A stretch of DNA of 64,000 nucleotides from Caryophanales bacterium UBA6865 (GCA_002449265.1 DKCV01000013.1:62001-126000); one strand, 5' to 3'. Shown: positions 50,746 through 60,282, counted from the stretch's first letter. The notes: generated by a model from the sequence alone, not told the origin. Translations and numbers: made by a program.

Positions 50746-51542
50746 CGAAAACGTTATCCTCCATTCATAAGATCACTTTATCGGCGATGCTTTTGGTTCT
50801 TGACGTTTTAGCGACTCGTTTTTTGCGTACCCCTCTCATTGGAAATATGCATTTTATTCGTATTTCTTTAGGGCCTGCCGTTGTCATTTTTTCCTCTTTG
50901 CTATTAGGCCCATTATATGGGGCAATCGTTGGTAGCGCAGGTGACATGGTTGGACACTTTTTGTTTCCTATGGGAGGGCAGTTTAATCCTTTGATTACCA
51001 TTGTCTATCTTTTATTAGGTATTTTGCCTTGGTGCTTAATGCAATTTACTTCCCGAATCCGCGATTCCCTAAAAAAGCCATATTTCCTTATTGCCACCAT
51101 GGCTTTGCTATTGGTTTTGCTCGTTTGCTTTTTCTACGTTATTCCCGGCATGAAAGAATATTTCGCGAAAGGGTTTGGCGATAAAGCATATTGGGTAGAA
51201 CCGCTTATTATTGCTCTTACCGCTTTATTTACCATTCTTGCTTGCGTTGGCTTATTTTACTTAAACCGTTACTTTGAAAAAAATAGACAGGCAAATTCTT
51301 CCTTTCCTTCTCCTTATGAGACGGCTTTGATTTGTCTAATCTCGGAAGTGACTTTAATGGTGGGGTTAATGCCACTTGCGTTTTATATTTTCTACAATTT
51401 CATATCGCATGAATTTCCGATTTCTTATGGCACGTTATTATCGTGTATCTGTGTGTTTTCTGGCATCAAGGTTGTCTTAAATACTTTTGTTGTTTATTGG
51501 CTACTTGTTGTTACGAAAAAATATTTAATTAAAGGAGAATAA
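50742..51542 (+). CDS. folT: ECF-type folate transporter S component
   Basis: 266 residues, about six to seven helices. ITLSAMLLVLDVLATRFL, IRISLGPAVVIFSSLLLG and GAIVGSAGDMVGHFLFP match the FolT family. The segment between the third and fourth helices is longer than usual, adding one or two helices (about 100-165), so the protein is larger than the common 170-200 residues. It would share the ECF module encoded at 54524-57049. Coupling with folC supports folate as cargo. Confidence 0.85.
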   Translation: MTKTLSSIHKITLSAMLLVLDVLATRFLRTPLIGNMHFIRISLGPAVVIFSSLLLGPLYGAIVGSAGDMVGHFLFPMGGQFNPLITIVYLLLGILPWCLMQFTSRIRDSLKKPYFLIATMALLLVLLVCFFYVIPGMKEYFAKGFGDKAYWVEPLIIALTALFTILACVGLFYLNRYFEKNRQANSSFPSPYETALICLISEVTLMVGLMPLAFYIFYNFISHEFPISYGTLLSCICVFSGIKVVLNTFVVYWLLVVTKKYLIKGE

Positions 51543-51554
51543 CATTGAGGGTCT

Positions 51555-51716
51555 ATGTTAGAAGAAAAGAAAAAAGCTGACGAGGGTCTAGAAGAAGAAA
51601 GCGAAGAAGATTCTTCATCTTTTAAGGGAAGAATCATTTGGATTCTATTTTTTGCGATTTTGGTAGCGCTTGCGATTGCTTGCATTATCGTGATTAAAGT
51701 ACTCGACCAAAATTAA
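51555..51716 (+). CDS. Small single-helix membrane protein
   Basis: 53 residues, 12 nt after folT. An acidic, serine-rich N-terminus (MLEEKKKADEGLEEES) is followed by one membrane helix (about 27-49, IIWILFFAILVALAIA) and a short tail. GAGG lies 4 nt before the ATG. I do not recognise a family; a small partner of the transporter is possible but unproven. Confidence 0.55.
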   Translation: MLEEKKKADEGLEEESEEDSSSFKGRIIWILFFAILVALAIACIIVIKVLDQN

Positions 51717-51799
51717 AGCGAAAATTTATTAAAAATTCTTTTCATAGACCCAATGCAACGATAATGTTAGATTAATTGAAAATTAATAAGGAGTTAGGA

Positions 51800-52126
51800 A
51801 TGGCAGTCATTAAAATTGAACGGGGCGATGGCTCTTTCGTAAACTGTGATTTAGACAAACAGGAGCTTTCTTATTACCGATATCACGTTCGTTTCACCAA
51901 TTCTGAATGGGCAATTCTCAAATACCTTTATGAGCGACGTGGCACAGTAGTGAAGCGGGAAGAGCTAATCAATCTTCTTTGGGGCAATGCTTCGAATAAG
52001 GAACCAACTAGAACCGTCGATGTTCACGTTTCTAGTATTCGTAAGAAACTTGCCTATATCAAAGGAGCGCGTCTCGATAGCATTTATGGAACGGGTTATA
52101 AGCTCGTTATGCTAAGACGTTTCTAG
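51800..52126 (+). CDS. Orphan OmpR-type winged-helix DNA-binding protein
   Basis: 108 residues from ATG 51800, with AAGGAG upstream. FTNSEWAILKYLYERRGTVV, the recognition helix region RTVDVHVSSIRKKL and the wing SIYGTGYKLV make a complete trans_reg_C domain. There is no receiver domain and no kinase gene nearby, so it is not a standard two-component regulator. About 20 residues precede the domain. The target is unknown. A terminator follows. Confidence 0.85.
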   Translation: MAVIKIERGDGSFVNCDLDKQELSYYRYHVRFTNSEWAILKYLYERRGTVVKREELINLLWGNASNKEPTRTVDVHVSSIRKKLAYIKGARLDSIYGTGYKLVMLRRF

Positions 52127-52140
52127 TAACGTGTTTGATT

Positions 52141-52166
52141 AGGGCCTACGTGGCCCTTTTCTTTTT
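52141..52166 (+). terminator. Intrinsic terminator
   Basis: AGGGCC-TACGT-GGCCCT followed by TTTCTTTTT. Confidence 0.88.
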
Positions 52167-52296
52167 AGTAAGCATCCTGGACGTTTTTTCATAAAGCGGG
52201 CTTGCTTTAACTAAAATCCCCACAAAATCCAAACATATTTTTCATAAATGATAATAGTTTTTATTTAGCCAAGGAGTTGTGAGATACTTTAAGGGT

Positions 52297-53934
52297 ATGG
52301 ATAATCGGTTTTTTCGCTCAAATGTCGTCTATCAAATTTACCCAAGGAGCTTTTGTGACTCTAACGGGGATGGAATTGGTGATATCCCTGGGATTATTTC
52401 TAAATTAGATTATCTACAAGATCTTGGGGTTGGTATCATTTGGCTATCTCCTGTTTATAAAAGCCCTAACGTTGACTTTGGTTATGACATTAGTGACTAT
52501 TACCAAATCAATCCAGAATATGGCACTTTAGCGGATATGGACAAGTTGATCCTTGAAGGGAAGAAGCGCAATATCCGGATTGTCATGGATTTGGTCGTGA
52601 ATCACACAAGCGATGAACATGTTTGGTTTAAAAAATCCAAAGACGTCCATTCCCCTTTTCACCAATATTATTATTGGAAAAAAGGAAGAAACAACAACAC
52701 GGAGCCCCCGAATAACTGGACGAGCAATTTCGGCGGAAGCGCTTGGGAATACGATAAAGAGGCGGATGAATGGTATCTTCATCTTTTTTCCAAAAAACAA
52801 GTCGACCTTAATTGGCATAATCCCGATGTCTTATTTGAAGTGGAGCGAATCCTTCGTTTCTGGCTTGACCGGGGAGTTTACGGGTTCCGCTGCGACGTCA
52901 TTAACCAGATTTGGAAAGAAAACTTTGAAGACGGCAAGAAAAACGGTTTTATCGTCGGGCAAGAGCATTATCTAGATAAAGACGGGAACCACAAAATATT
53001 AGAACGTCTCTATAAAGATGTTTTTTCTCATTACGACTGCATGACGGTTGGTGAAACTTTTAACGTTGATTATGAAAACGGAAAGCGTTTCACAAGTGGC
53101 AATGAGCTAGATATGTGCTTTGAATTCGACGCGATGAATGTCGATAAGCGGAAACTTGTTTGCTTCACGAAGAAATATCGCCCCCAAGCCTTAAAACAAA
53201 TTCTTTTTGGCTGGCAAAAGGCTTTAGATTGGAACGCGAATTATTTTGAAAACCACGACCAAAGACGCTCAATCAGTCGCTTTGGGGATGCTAAAAAATA
53301 CTGGAAAGAAAGTGGCAAGATGCTCGCGACGATTCTTTTTACCTTACGAGGAACGCCTTTTATTTATAACGGGGAAGAAATCGGAATGACCGATTTTCCA
53401 AAACTTACGATTGAAGATTGCTTAGACCCCGTTGATTTTTGGGTTTATGATCTCATGGGCCGTTTCCATTTCCCGCGTTGGCTCAAGAATCGTTTATTAG
53501 GGAATTTCGCGCGTGACCATGCGCGAACCCCTTTCCAATGGGATAAAACAAAAAACGCTGGATTCTCTAAAGCGGATAAAACGTGGATGAAAGTGAACCC
53601 GAATTATTTGACGGTGAATCTAGAAACGGAAAAAGACGATCCACGTAGTATTTATCATTACTATAGAGACATTATCGCGTTAAGAAAATCAACTCCCGCT
53701 TTAATATATGGCACGATTGAACCGATTCCTACCCCTCACTCGATTATGGCGTTTTATCGTATCTATCAAGGAAATAAGATTTTGGTTCTCATTAATATGA
53801 CTCGCCATAAAGTATCGATTCCTAAGTCTTTAAGAAGCACAAAAGGAGTGATGCTACTAGCCTCGAATAAAGGAACTCAATATGGCTATAAAGAGCATCT
53901 TCGTCCTTTCGAAACGCTTATCGTAAAAGTGTAG
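52297..53934 (+). CDS. GH13 alpha-glucosidase (oligo-1,6-glucosidase type)
   Basis: 545 residues from ATG 52297. VVYQIYPRSFCDSNGDGIGD opens the barrel. GFRCDVIN holds the nucleophile aspartate, VGETFN the acid/base glutamate and NHDQRR the third carboxylate. This is the GH13 subfamily 31 pattern, cleaving alpha-1,6 or alpha-1,4 links in small oligosaccharides in the cytosol; there is no signal peptide. The usual GFRMDVIN has Cys in place of Met, as in some relatives. Trehalose-6-phosphate hydrolase is a less likely alternative. A GTG at 52279 is upstream of the likely start. Confidence 0.9.
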   Translation: MDNRFFRSNVVYQIYPRSFCDSNGDGIGDIPGIISKLDYLQDLGVGIIWLSPVYKSPNVDFGYDISDYYQINPEYGTLADMDKLILEGKKRNIRIVMDLVVNHTSDEHVWFKKSKDVHSPFHQYYYWKKGRNNNTEPPNNWTSNFGGSAWEYDKEADEWYLHLFSKKQVDLNWHNPDVLFEVERILRFWLDRGVYGFRCDVINQIWKENFEDGKKNGFIVGQEHYLDKDGNHKILERLYKDVFSHYDCMTVGETFNVDYENGKRFTSGNELDMCFEFDAMNVDKRKLVCFTKKYRPQALKQILFGWQKALDWNANYFENHDQRRSISRFGDAKKYWKESGKMLATILFTLRGTPFIYNGEEIGMTDFPKLTIEDCLDPVDFWVYDLMGRFHFPRWLKNRLLGNFARDHARTPFQWDKTKNAGFSKADKTWMKVNPNYLTVNLETEKDDPRSIYHYYRDIIALRKSTPALIYGTIEPIPTPHSIMAFYRIYQGNKILVLINMTRHKVSIPKSLRSTKGVMLLASNKGTQYGYKEHLRPFETLIVKV

Positions 53935-53995
53935 AACGTTTTCTTTTCAAAAAGGAAGACACTCTAGTATGCTATAGGCGAAAAAGAGGTTAATT

Positions 53996-54478
53996 ATGGA
54001 AGAAAGACGTAAAGATAATATTAGCTGGGATGAATATTTCATGGGCATCGCCGTTTTAAGTGCGATGAGAAGCAAAGATCCTTCCACCCAAGTTGGCGCA
54101 TGTATCGTTGACGATAACCACAAAATCGTGTCGGTTGGATATAACGGCATGCCGCGCGGGGTGAATGAAGACAAAACCCCTTGGGGGCATGGAACGGGGC
54201 TTGATAGCAAATATCTTTATGTTTGCCACGCTGAACTTAATGCGATTTTAAACACTCGCGATGGCCCGGCGTTAAACGGTTGCTCTTGCTATGTGACTTT
54301 ATTCCCATGCAATGAATGCGCCAAAGCGCTATTACAAGTCGGCATTAAAGAGCTCATCTATAAAGATGATTTCCATGGTGACCAAGTCATTTATAAAGCC
54401 TCGCGCAAAATCCTAGAAATGGGTGGCGTAAAAATCCGTCAATACACGGGTAAAGACATCAAAATCACCATTCAATAA
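53996..54478 (+). CDS. dCMP deaminase (ComEB-like)
   Basis: 160 residues. HAELNAIL provides the zinc histidine and catalytic glutamate, and PCNECAKAL the two zinc cysteines; DPSTQVGACIVD is the family's N-terminal motif. It converts dCMP to dUMP for dTTP synthesis, or is the ComEB homologue of the same fold. GAGG precedes the ATG. It lies 45 nt upstream of ecfA1. Confidence 0.9.
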   Translation: MEERRKDNISWDEYFMGIAVLSAMRSKDPSTQVGACIVDDNHKIVSVGYNGMPRGVNEDKTPWGHGTGLDSKYLYVCHAELNAILNTRDGPALNGCSCYVTLFPCNECAKALLQVGIKELIYKDDFHGDQVIYKASRKILEMGGVKIRQYTGKDIKITIQ

Positions 54479-54523
54479 CGAGCTTTTTTCCACTTGTTTA
54501 AGATTCTTTTTAGCATTATCAAA

Positions 54524-55342
54524 ATGAACATCGTCGAAGTTAAAAACTTAACTTATTCCTATTATGAAGGAAATAAAGTCCTAGATGGGGTATCTTTTTC
54601 CTTAAAGGAAGGTAGCTATACCTGTCTTATTGGACATAATGGCTCTGGGAAAAGCACCTTAGCGAAAGTGCTTATGGGGCTAAACAATAAATTCCAGGGA
54701 GAAATCACGATTTTCGGTTTACCTCTTAACCACGAAAATCTTGGCAAAATCCGTTCAAAAATGGGTATTGTCTTTCAAAATCCCGACAATCAGTTCGTGG
54801 GGACGAGCGTTTGTGACGATATCGCTTTTGGTTTAGAAAATCGGCAAGTTCCTCATGGGGAAATGCAATCAATAATCGAAACCTACGCAAAAGAGGTGGG
54901 TATGGCGGACTTTTTGAACGCTAGCCCTGATAATTTAAGCGGTGGGCAAAAGCAAAGAGTCGCTATTGCAGGGGTTTTGGCCATGAAGCCGAATCTCATC
55001 ATTTACGATGAAGCGACTTCGATGCTTGACCCAAAAGGAAAAAGAGAGATTTTGTCTTTGACGCAAGCGATGAAGGAAGAAAATCCTTCTCTTACGATTC
55101 TTTCAATCACTCACGATGTAGAAGAAGCGGCCAAAGCCGATCAAGTTCTTGTCCTTAATGAAGGGAAAATCGTCTTAGAGGGGTCACCTAACGATGTTTT
55201 CTCGAATATTGAAATCTTAAAACAATGCCATTTGGCTACTCCTTTCTTCTTTGAGTTTCGTGAGGCGCTTAAGAAGGAAGGTTTCGATATCCCTCCTTCG
55301 ATTCGCGATTTAACTTCTTTGGAGGATTATTTATGCAAATAA
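54524..55342 (+). CDS. ecfA1: ECF transporter ATPase A1
   Basis: 272 residues from ATG 54524. LIGHNGSGKSTLAKVL (Walker A), IVFQNPDNQFVGTSV (the Q-loop signature of EcfA1), LSGGQKQRVAIAGVLA and LIIYDEATSMLDP are all present. With EcfA2 and EcfT it powers S components such as QueT and FolT. No Shine-Dalgarno is visible before the ATG. It overlaps ecfA2 by 10 nt. Confidence 0.95.
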   Translation: MNIVEVKNLTYSYYEGNKVLDGVSFSLKEGSYTCLIGHNGSGKSTLAKVLMGLNNKFQGEITIFGLPLNHENLGKIRSKMGIVFQNPDNQFVGTSVCDDIAFGLENRQVPHGEMQSIIETYAKEVGMADFLNASPDNLSGGQKQRVAIAGVLAMKPNLIIYDEATSMLDPKGKREILSLTQAMKEENPSLTILSITHDVEEAAKADQVLVLNEGKIVLEGSPNDVFSNIEILKQCHLATPFFFEFREALKKEGFDIPPSIRDLTSLEDYLCK

Positions 55343-56187
55343 ACTTCCAAGATGTTTCTTATATTTATAACCGCAAATCCCCCTTCGAATTTGCGGCGTT
55401 GAATCATATTGATCTTTCTTTGCCAAAAGGAAAATTTATCGCCTTAGTTGGCAGAACCGGGAGCGGGAAAAGCACTTTGATTAGCCATATTAACGCTCTT
55501 CTTCGCCCGAGCGAAGGAGAAGTCCATATTGGGGATTTTGTTAATGCGCCAAAGAACCGATTAAAGAATAAAGACATCAAAAATCTCCGCAAACACGTGG
55601 GGCTTGTCTTCCAATTCCCAGAATATCAGCTTTTCGAAGAGACGGTGGAAAAAGACGTTGCCTTTGGTCCTAAAAACTTTGGGGAGACAAATGAAGGCGC
55701 GCTTGCTCTTGCCCATGAAGCCTTAGCGACCGTTGGATTAGGCGAGTCCTTTTATAAGCGTTCTCCTTTCGAATTATCGGGAGGAGAAAAACGAAAGGTG
55801 GCTATCGCCGGCGTTATTGCCATGAAACCCGACACATTAATTGTCGATGAACCTACCGCTGGCTTAGACCCAGTTGCCGCGATGGATACCATGAATTTAT
55901 TTAAGAGTATTCAAGACAAAGGCACTTCTTTGATTTTGGTAACCCATGATATGAAGATCGTAAGCCGCTACGCAGATTTGGTGGTTGTGCTTGAAAATGG
56001 GAAAGTCGCAAAAATCGCTACCCCGAAAGAACTGTTTTCTTTGGATTTAGAGCCTTATTCTCTTGAGTTACCTTTGCTATATCAAGTCATTTCTAATCTA
56101 AACCAAAAAGGCATGAATCTTGATATGAACCAAATTTCTAACGTGAACGAGCTTGCTAAAGCGCTTAAGGAGAAAAAACATGAATAG
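55333..56187 (+). CDS. ecfA2: ECF transporter ATPase A2
   Basis: 284 residues. LVGRTGSGKSTLISHI, LVFQFPEYQLFEETV (EcfA2 Q-loop), LSGGEKRKVAIAGVIA and LIVDEPTAGLDP. It forms the ATPase heterodimer with EcfA1. GGAGG lies 8 nt before its ATG inside the end of ecfA1. It overlaps ecfT by 8 nt. Confidence 0.95.
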   Translation: MQINFQDVSYIYNRKSPFEFAALNHIDLSLPKGKFIALVGRTGSGKSTLISHINALLRPSEGEVHIGDFVNAPKNRLKNKDIKNLRKHVGLVFQFPEYQLFEETVEKDVAFGPKNFGETNEGALALAHEALATVGLGESFYKRSPFELSGGEKRKVAIAGVIAMKPDTLIVDEPTAGLDPVAAMDTMNLFKSIQDKGTSLILVTHDMKIVSRYADLVVVLENGKVAKIATPKELFSLDLEPYSLELPLLYQVISNLNQKGMNLDMNQISNVNELAKALKEKKHE

Positions 56188-57049
56188 TCTTACCTTAGGC
56201 CGCTACGTACCATATCAATCCTTTGTTCATCGTCTTGACCCTCGCAATAAGATTTATTGCCTCATTGTTCTAATGGTTGCCATCTTTATGCCGCAAGTGA
56301 ACTACGCGATGACTTTCACGATGGTGGGGATCATGTTCTTATTTTTGCTCCTATTACTTGTGCTCACCCATTCTAGCTTCCTTTCTTTTTTAAAGAGCCT
56401 TTCTGGACTATGGTTCATGATGCTCTTTTTACTCGTTATTTATATTTTTATCCCTACCTCTAATCAGCGTTATCCAGATTGGATTGCTTTCCGCATTGGG
56501 GATTTTTCAATCTATTACGAATCAATCTTAGAAGCGTTAAAGATTTTAGTCCGCCTTATGCAAATGATTGCTTTGACGATGATTTTCACTAGTTCGACAA
56601 AACCTTTAGAAATGACCGATGCTTTTGAATGGTACTTAACGCCATTAGGAGCGTTAGGGTTTCCCTCTCACGAAATTGCCATGATTATTTCGATCGCCCT
56701 TCGCTTTATCCCTACGATTCTTGATGACACAAAGCGAATTATGAAAGCGCAAGCAAGCCGAGGCGTTGATTTTGAGCATGGGGGACTTATCACGAAAATC
56801 AAGTCCATGGTGTCTCTCATTGTGCCTTTATTCGTTTCTAGCTTTGTTAGGAGCGAAGATTTAGCGGATGCGATGGAATGTCGAGGCTATGACCCAAAAG
56901 GGAAAAGAACGAAATATCGTGTGATGCGCGCTTCTATTTCTGATTTGTTCGCCTTTCTATTTGTTAGTGCTTTTGCAGCACTATTCATTTATACAAGCGT
57001 AGCATCGTTTGACGCCTATTCTTTCTTCTTCGGAGTCAACGTGAAATGA
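56180..57049 (+). CDS. ecfT: ECF transporter transmembrane component T
   Basis: 289 residues from ATG 56180 (AAGGAG upstream). GRYVPYQSFVHRLDPRNKI is the typical opening. The two coupling motifs that grip the ATPases are AQASRGVDF and AMECRGYD. About five membrane helices are present. It completes the shared energising module and overlaps truA as ATGA. Confidence 0.95.
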   Translation: MNSLTLGRYVPYQSFVHRLDPRNKIYCLIVLMVAIFMPQVNYAMTFTMVGIMFLFLLLLLVLTHSSFLSFLKSLSGLWFMMLFLLVIYIFIPTSNQRYPDWIAFRIGDFSIYYESILEALKILVRLMQMIALTMIFTSSTKPLEMTDAFEWYLTPLGALGFPSHEIAMIISIALRFIPTILDDTKRIMKAQASRGVDFEHGGLITKIKSMVSLIVPLFVSSFVRSEDLADAMECRGYDPKGKRTKYRVMRASISDLFAFLFVSAFAALFIYTSVASFDAYSFFFGVNVK

Positions 57050-57786
57050 GCAATTATTTTTGCGTGGTTTCTTATTTAGGGGCCGCTTATTACGGTTTTG
57101 AGCGGCAAAAGAACCATCCGACCATCCAAGGGAAAATCGAAGAGTGCCTTAACGCAATACTTCACGAAAAAGTCACCATCAATGCCTCGGGAAGAACCGA
57201 CGCGAAGGTGAATGCGAAAGGGCAAACCTTTTCCTTTCATTCTTCTTCGATTTTATTAAAGGATGAAGCTCGCTTTCTTTATGCGATCAATCATGTTTTG
57301 CCTAGCGATATTTCGATTCTTTCCATCAAAGAAGTTCCTGATTCTTTTCACGCTAGATATAGCGCGAAGAAAAAGGCATACTCCTATTCTTTTCATCTAG
57401 GAAAGAAAGACCCTTTTTTGTGTTACGAAGTGGCAATGCTAGGGGAGCGGAAATTTGATGAAAACCTTTTTAAGGCTTCTTGCAAACTTTTTAAAGGGGA
57501 ACATAATTTCCAAGATTTCACCCCGAAAAGCGAAGACATGCATTCTTTTACCCGTACGATTTATGAGGTTTCTTTTACGGAAGACGAATTCACCCATAAA
57601 GTATTTTTCGTAGGCGAAGGCTTTATGACTTATCAAGTTAGAACGATGGTTGGGGCTGCCCTTAAAGTCGCTTTAGGTAAAATGACTTTAAGCGAATTAG
57701 AAGCAAGAATCGATAGTAAAACGCGAAAAATACTTTCATTTAAGGCTCCTGCAGAAGGACTTTGCTTAGAAAAAGTACTCTATTAA
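57046..57786 (+). CDS. truA: tRNA pseudouridine(38-40) synthase
   Basis: 246 residues. The catalytic aspartate lies in GRTDAKVNAKGQ (about 49-60); the family norm is GRTDAGVHA, so Gly to Lys and His to Asn changes flank the active site. FLVRMIRN-like VRTMVGAALKVALGK is the C-terminal helix. It modifies the anticodon stem-loop. The ecfA1-ecfA2-ecfT-truA order is that of Bacillus, where rplM-rpsI come next; here rplM is about 6 kb further on. Confidence 0.92.
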   Translation: MSNYFCVVSYLGAAYYGFERQKNHPTIQGKIEECLNAILHEKVTINASGRTDAKVNAKGQTFSFHSSSILLKDEARFLYAINHVLPSDISILSIKEVPDSFHARYSAKKKAYSYSFHLGKKDPFLCYEVAMLGERKFDENLFKASCKLFKGEHNFQDFTPKSEDMHSFTRTIYEVSFTEDEFTHKVFFVGEGFMTYQVRTMVGAALKVALGKMTLSELEARIDSKTRKILSFKAPAEGLCLEKVLY

Positions 57787-57864
57787 TTTCTTCACGAAAC
57801 GATTTTCCGCTAACCGCCTTCTTATAGTAGTGATAAAATACACGCGCAAAAAGGAGTTTTGATT

Positions 57865-58569
57865 ATGGGAAGACACTTTGAAGTCAGAGCCGCGGCAATG
57901 GCTGCGACCGCCAAAGCAAAAAGCGCGATTTACATGCGTGCTAGTAAGGAGATTTACGCTGCTGCAAAAAGCGGCATTCCTGACCCGGAATCGAACCTTG
58001 CTTTAAGAAGCGCGATTGAAAAATATCGTAAAACCTGCCCAAGAGATGTTATCGAAAGAGCAATCGAAAAGGCAAAAGGCGGGGATGCAGTTGCTTATAT
58101 TCCAGGACGTTATGAATTCTTCGGCGCCGGCGGAAGCTTTGTTATCGTCGATACTTTAAGCGACAACGTTAACCGCGCTCTTGTAAGCGTGCGTACCATC
58201 GTTACCCGCAAAGGCGGAAAGATGGGCAGCGTTGAATATAACTTCCAATTATTAGGTGTCATCGATTTCAAAGGAACAAATCGTGATGAAGTGGAAGAAA
58301 ACCTGATTCTAGGTGATGTTGACGTTCAATCTGTGGATCTTGAGAATGGTGAGATTGAAGTTCGCGTCAATCCTAGCGATTTCGAAAAAGCGAAGAAAGT
58401 TCTTAACGACATGGGCATTACCGAATTCGATAACGCACAAACGACCCTCGTTCCAAACGAATACATCACCTTAAACGACGAAGATCTTGCAAAATTCAAA
58501 AAGATGCTTGAAGAGCTTGATGAATGCGAGGACGTCCAAGCCGTTTACCATAACGTCGAGAACGCTTAA
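57865..58569 (+). CDS. YebC/PmpR-family translation or transcription factor
   Basis: 234 residues from ATG 57865, with AAGGAG 8 nt upstream. The N-terminus MGRHFEVRAAAMAATAKAK replaces the common AGHSKWANIKHRK, but the fold is clear from PRDVIERAIEKAKGG, FEFFGAGG-like RYEFFGAGGSFVIVDTL and RTIVTRKGGKMGS. YebC homologues help ribosomes through polyproline stretches or regulate transcription. It ends in a strong terminator. Confidence 0.85.
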   Translation: MGRHFEVRAAAMAATAKAKSAIYMRASKEIYAAAKSGIPDPESNLALRSAIEKYRKTCPRDVIERAIEKAKGGDAVAYIPGRYEFFGAGGSFVIVDTLSDNVNRALVSVRTIVTRKGGKMGSVEYNFQLLGVIDFKGTNRDEVEENLILGDVDVQSVDLENGEIEVRVNPSDFEKAKKVLNDMGITEFDNAQTTLVPNEYITLNDEDLAKFKKMLEELDECEDVQAVYHNVENA

Positions 58570-58574
58570 TGATT

Positions 58575-58598
58575 ACCGCCTTCGGGCGGTTTTCTTTT
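58575..58598 (+). terminator. Intrinsic terminator after yebC
   Basis: ACCGCC-TTCG-GGCGGT with a TTTTCTTTT tail. Confidence 0.9.
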
Positions 58599-58665
58599 CC
58601 TCATATCTAGGAGTCTTCGATTTTATTCGATTCCATCGGAGTTTTTGAATCTCGGAATCCAATGA

Positions 58666-58710
58666 TTTAGTGTCTAAACGTCTCAAAAAACGGCACGTTT
58701 AGACACTAAA
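58666..58710. promoter_or_regulatory. Perfect 16-bp inverted repeat ahead of the DUF234 ATPase
   Basis: TTTAGTGTCTAAACGT and ACGTTTAGACACTAAA flank a 13-nt loop. A second, imperfect repeat of the same GTCTAAA word follows at 58724-58756, and TGTCTAAT occurs at about 58766. The 11-mer TGTCTAAACGT is repeated in the AbiEi promoter at 63624-63634. Best read as operator sites; no T-run follows the stem. Confidence 0.6.
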
Positions 58711-58796
58711 TAATTTATTCATCGTCTAAACATCGCAAAAAAATCGCGATTTAGACATTCAATAATGTCTAATAGTAGTAACAGCGAGGCTCTACT

Positions 58797-60223
58797 ATGA
58801 ACGATACAGGGGTTATTGGAAGAAAAGACGAATATCATGTTTTAGAAAAATGCTACCACTCAAAAGATGCACAACTTGTAATTGTTTATGGTAGAAGGAG
58901 GGTTGGAAAAACATACTTGATCAATCAAGCGTTTGAGAGCGACTTCGCCTTCAAAATTACCGGCGCTTATGGGCAAGCCAAAAACACTCAGTTAATGAAC
59001 TTTACGATGGAACTCAGTCGAAAGGAAGGGAAGGAACATCCCTTATTCAAAGATTGGCCATCCGCTTTTAATGCTCTTATTGATTATTTAGATTCATTGC
59101 CCAAGGATAAAAAACAAGTTGTCTTCATTGATGAAATGCCTTGGTTCGACACTTTCAAGAGTGGCTTTTTGCCCGCTTTTGAATATTTTTGGAACAACTA
59201 TGGATCCGCGAAAAACAATCTTCTATTGATAGTCGCTGGATCTATTTCTAGTTGGATTAGTGAAAAATTGTTAATAATAAAGGCGGGTTATTTAACCGGC
59301 ACACGGCTAGATTATATTTAGAGCCTTTCTCCTTAAGCGAAACAAAAGAATATTTGGAAAGCGAAAATATTCATTGGAGTAATTACGATATCGCAGAACT
59401 CTATATGATCATGGGAGGGATTCCTTTTTACTTAAGCCAAATTGATCCTTCTATTTCGTTAAGTGAAAACATCGATCAAATATTCTTTAAAGAACATGGA
59501 CTTCTTTGGGATGAATTCTATCGCCTCTATGACACGTTATTTAATGGCAATCAAAAATACATCAAAATTGTGGAGATTTTAAGCGAAATTAAGTATGGAC
59601 TCACTCGTAACGAAATCGCGAATAAACTTAAAATCCCCGCAAATGGGGCATTAACAAAGATGCTTCAAAATTTAATCGATTCTGGTTTCGTTTTTTCAAT
59701 CGTCTCTTATCGAGCCTCTAAAGATACAGTTTATTTATTGCGAGATTTCTATACTTTATTCTATTTTAGATTTCTAAAAGGAAATAAAGGGAAAGACGAA
59801 CATTATTGGAGCAATTCTTTCGATTTACCAAAAAGAAGGGGGTGGCTTAGCCTCTCTTTCGAACTTTTATGCCTTGGACACGTTAATGAGATTAAGAAGG
59901 CATTAGGTATAAGCGGGGTTAACTCTACTTATTATTCCTGGAACAAAAAAGGCGATGATGGAGCAAAAGGTGCACAAATCGATCTTGCTATAGACCGTAG
60001 AGACAACGTGGCAAGCCTTTGCGAGATGAAATTCACGATGAATGAATTCGAAATCAACAAAGATATCTACATGGAGCTCATGAATAAGATTGTAGTCTTT
60101 CAATCCGAGAACAAACGAAAATCAGTTCAAACCGTTCTTATCACGACATATGGATTAAAGCGAAATCAATATTCAAACGCTATCAATAAATGCGTGACAT
60201 TGGATGCCTTTTTTGCAAAATGA
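58797..60223 (+). pseudogene. AAA ATPase with DUF234 domain, frameshifted
   Basis: The first frame (58797-59321) holds YGRRRVGKT (Walker A), VVFIDEMPWFD (Walker B) and AGSISSWISEK. The remainder is in another frame, open from 59264 to 60223, and encodes the linker, a winged-helix part (GLTRNEIANKL) and the nuclease-like DUF234 end (QIDLAIDRR, CEMKF). At 59263-59267 the sequence has five A; a sixth would restore EKIVNNKGGLFNR, the normal family sequence. So one base is missing from a homopolymer: pseudogene, slippage-switched gene or sequencing error. These archaeal-type ATPases have unknown roles and are often mobile. Confidence 0.75.
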
Positions 60224-60248
60224 GTTTTGTTAATTAAGCAAATTGTCT

Positions 60249-60282
60249 AAGCGAGGAACTAGAAAATTACCTCCGCTTTTTG
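60249..60282 (+). terminator. Terminator after the ATPase
   Basis: AAGCGAGG pairs with CCTCCGCTT with one bulge, followed by TTTTT. A second hairpin, TGAGCA/TGCTCA, comes directly after. Confidence 0.65.

Noticed and set aside
52279..52296. GTG start of the alpha-glucosidase at 52279
   Set aside because: Family members begin close to the VVYQIYPRSF strand, and AAGGAG is only 2 nt from the GTG; the ATG at 52297 fits better.
59255..59290. Programmed -1 slip in the DUF234 ATPase
   Set aside because: The A run is only five long and not in a standard slippery heptamer frame; a single-base deletion is simpler.
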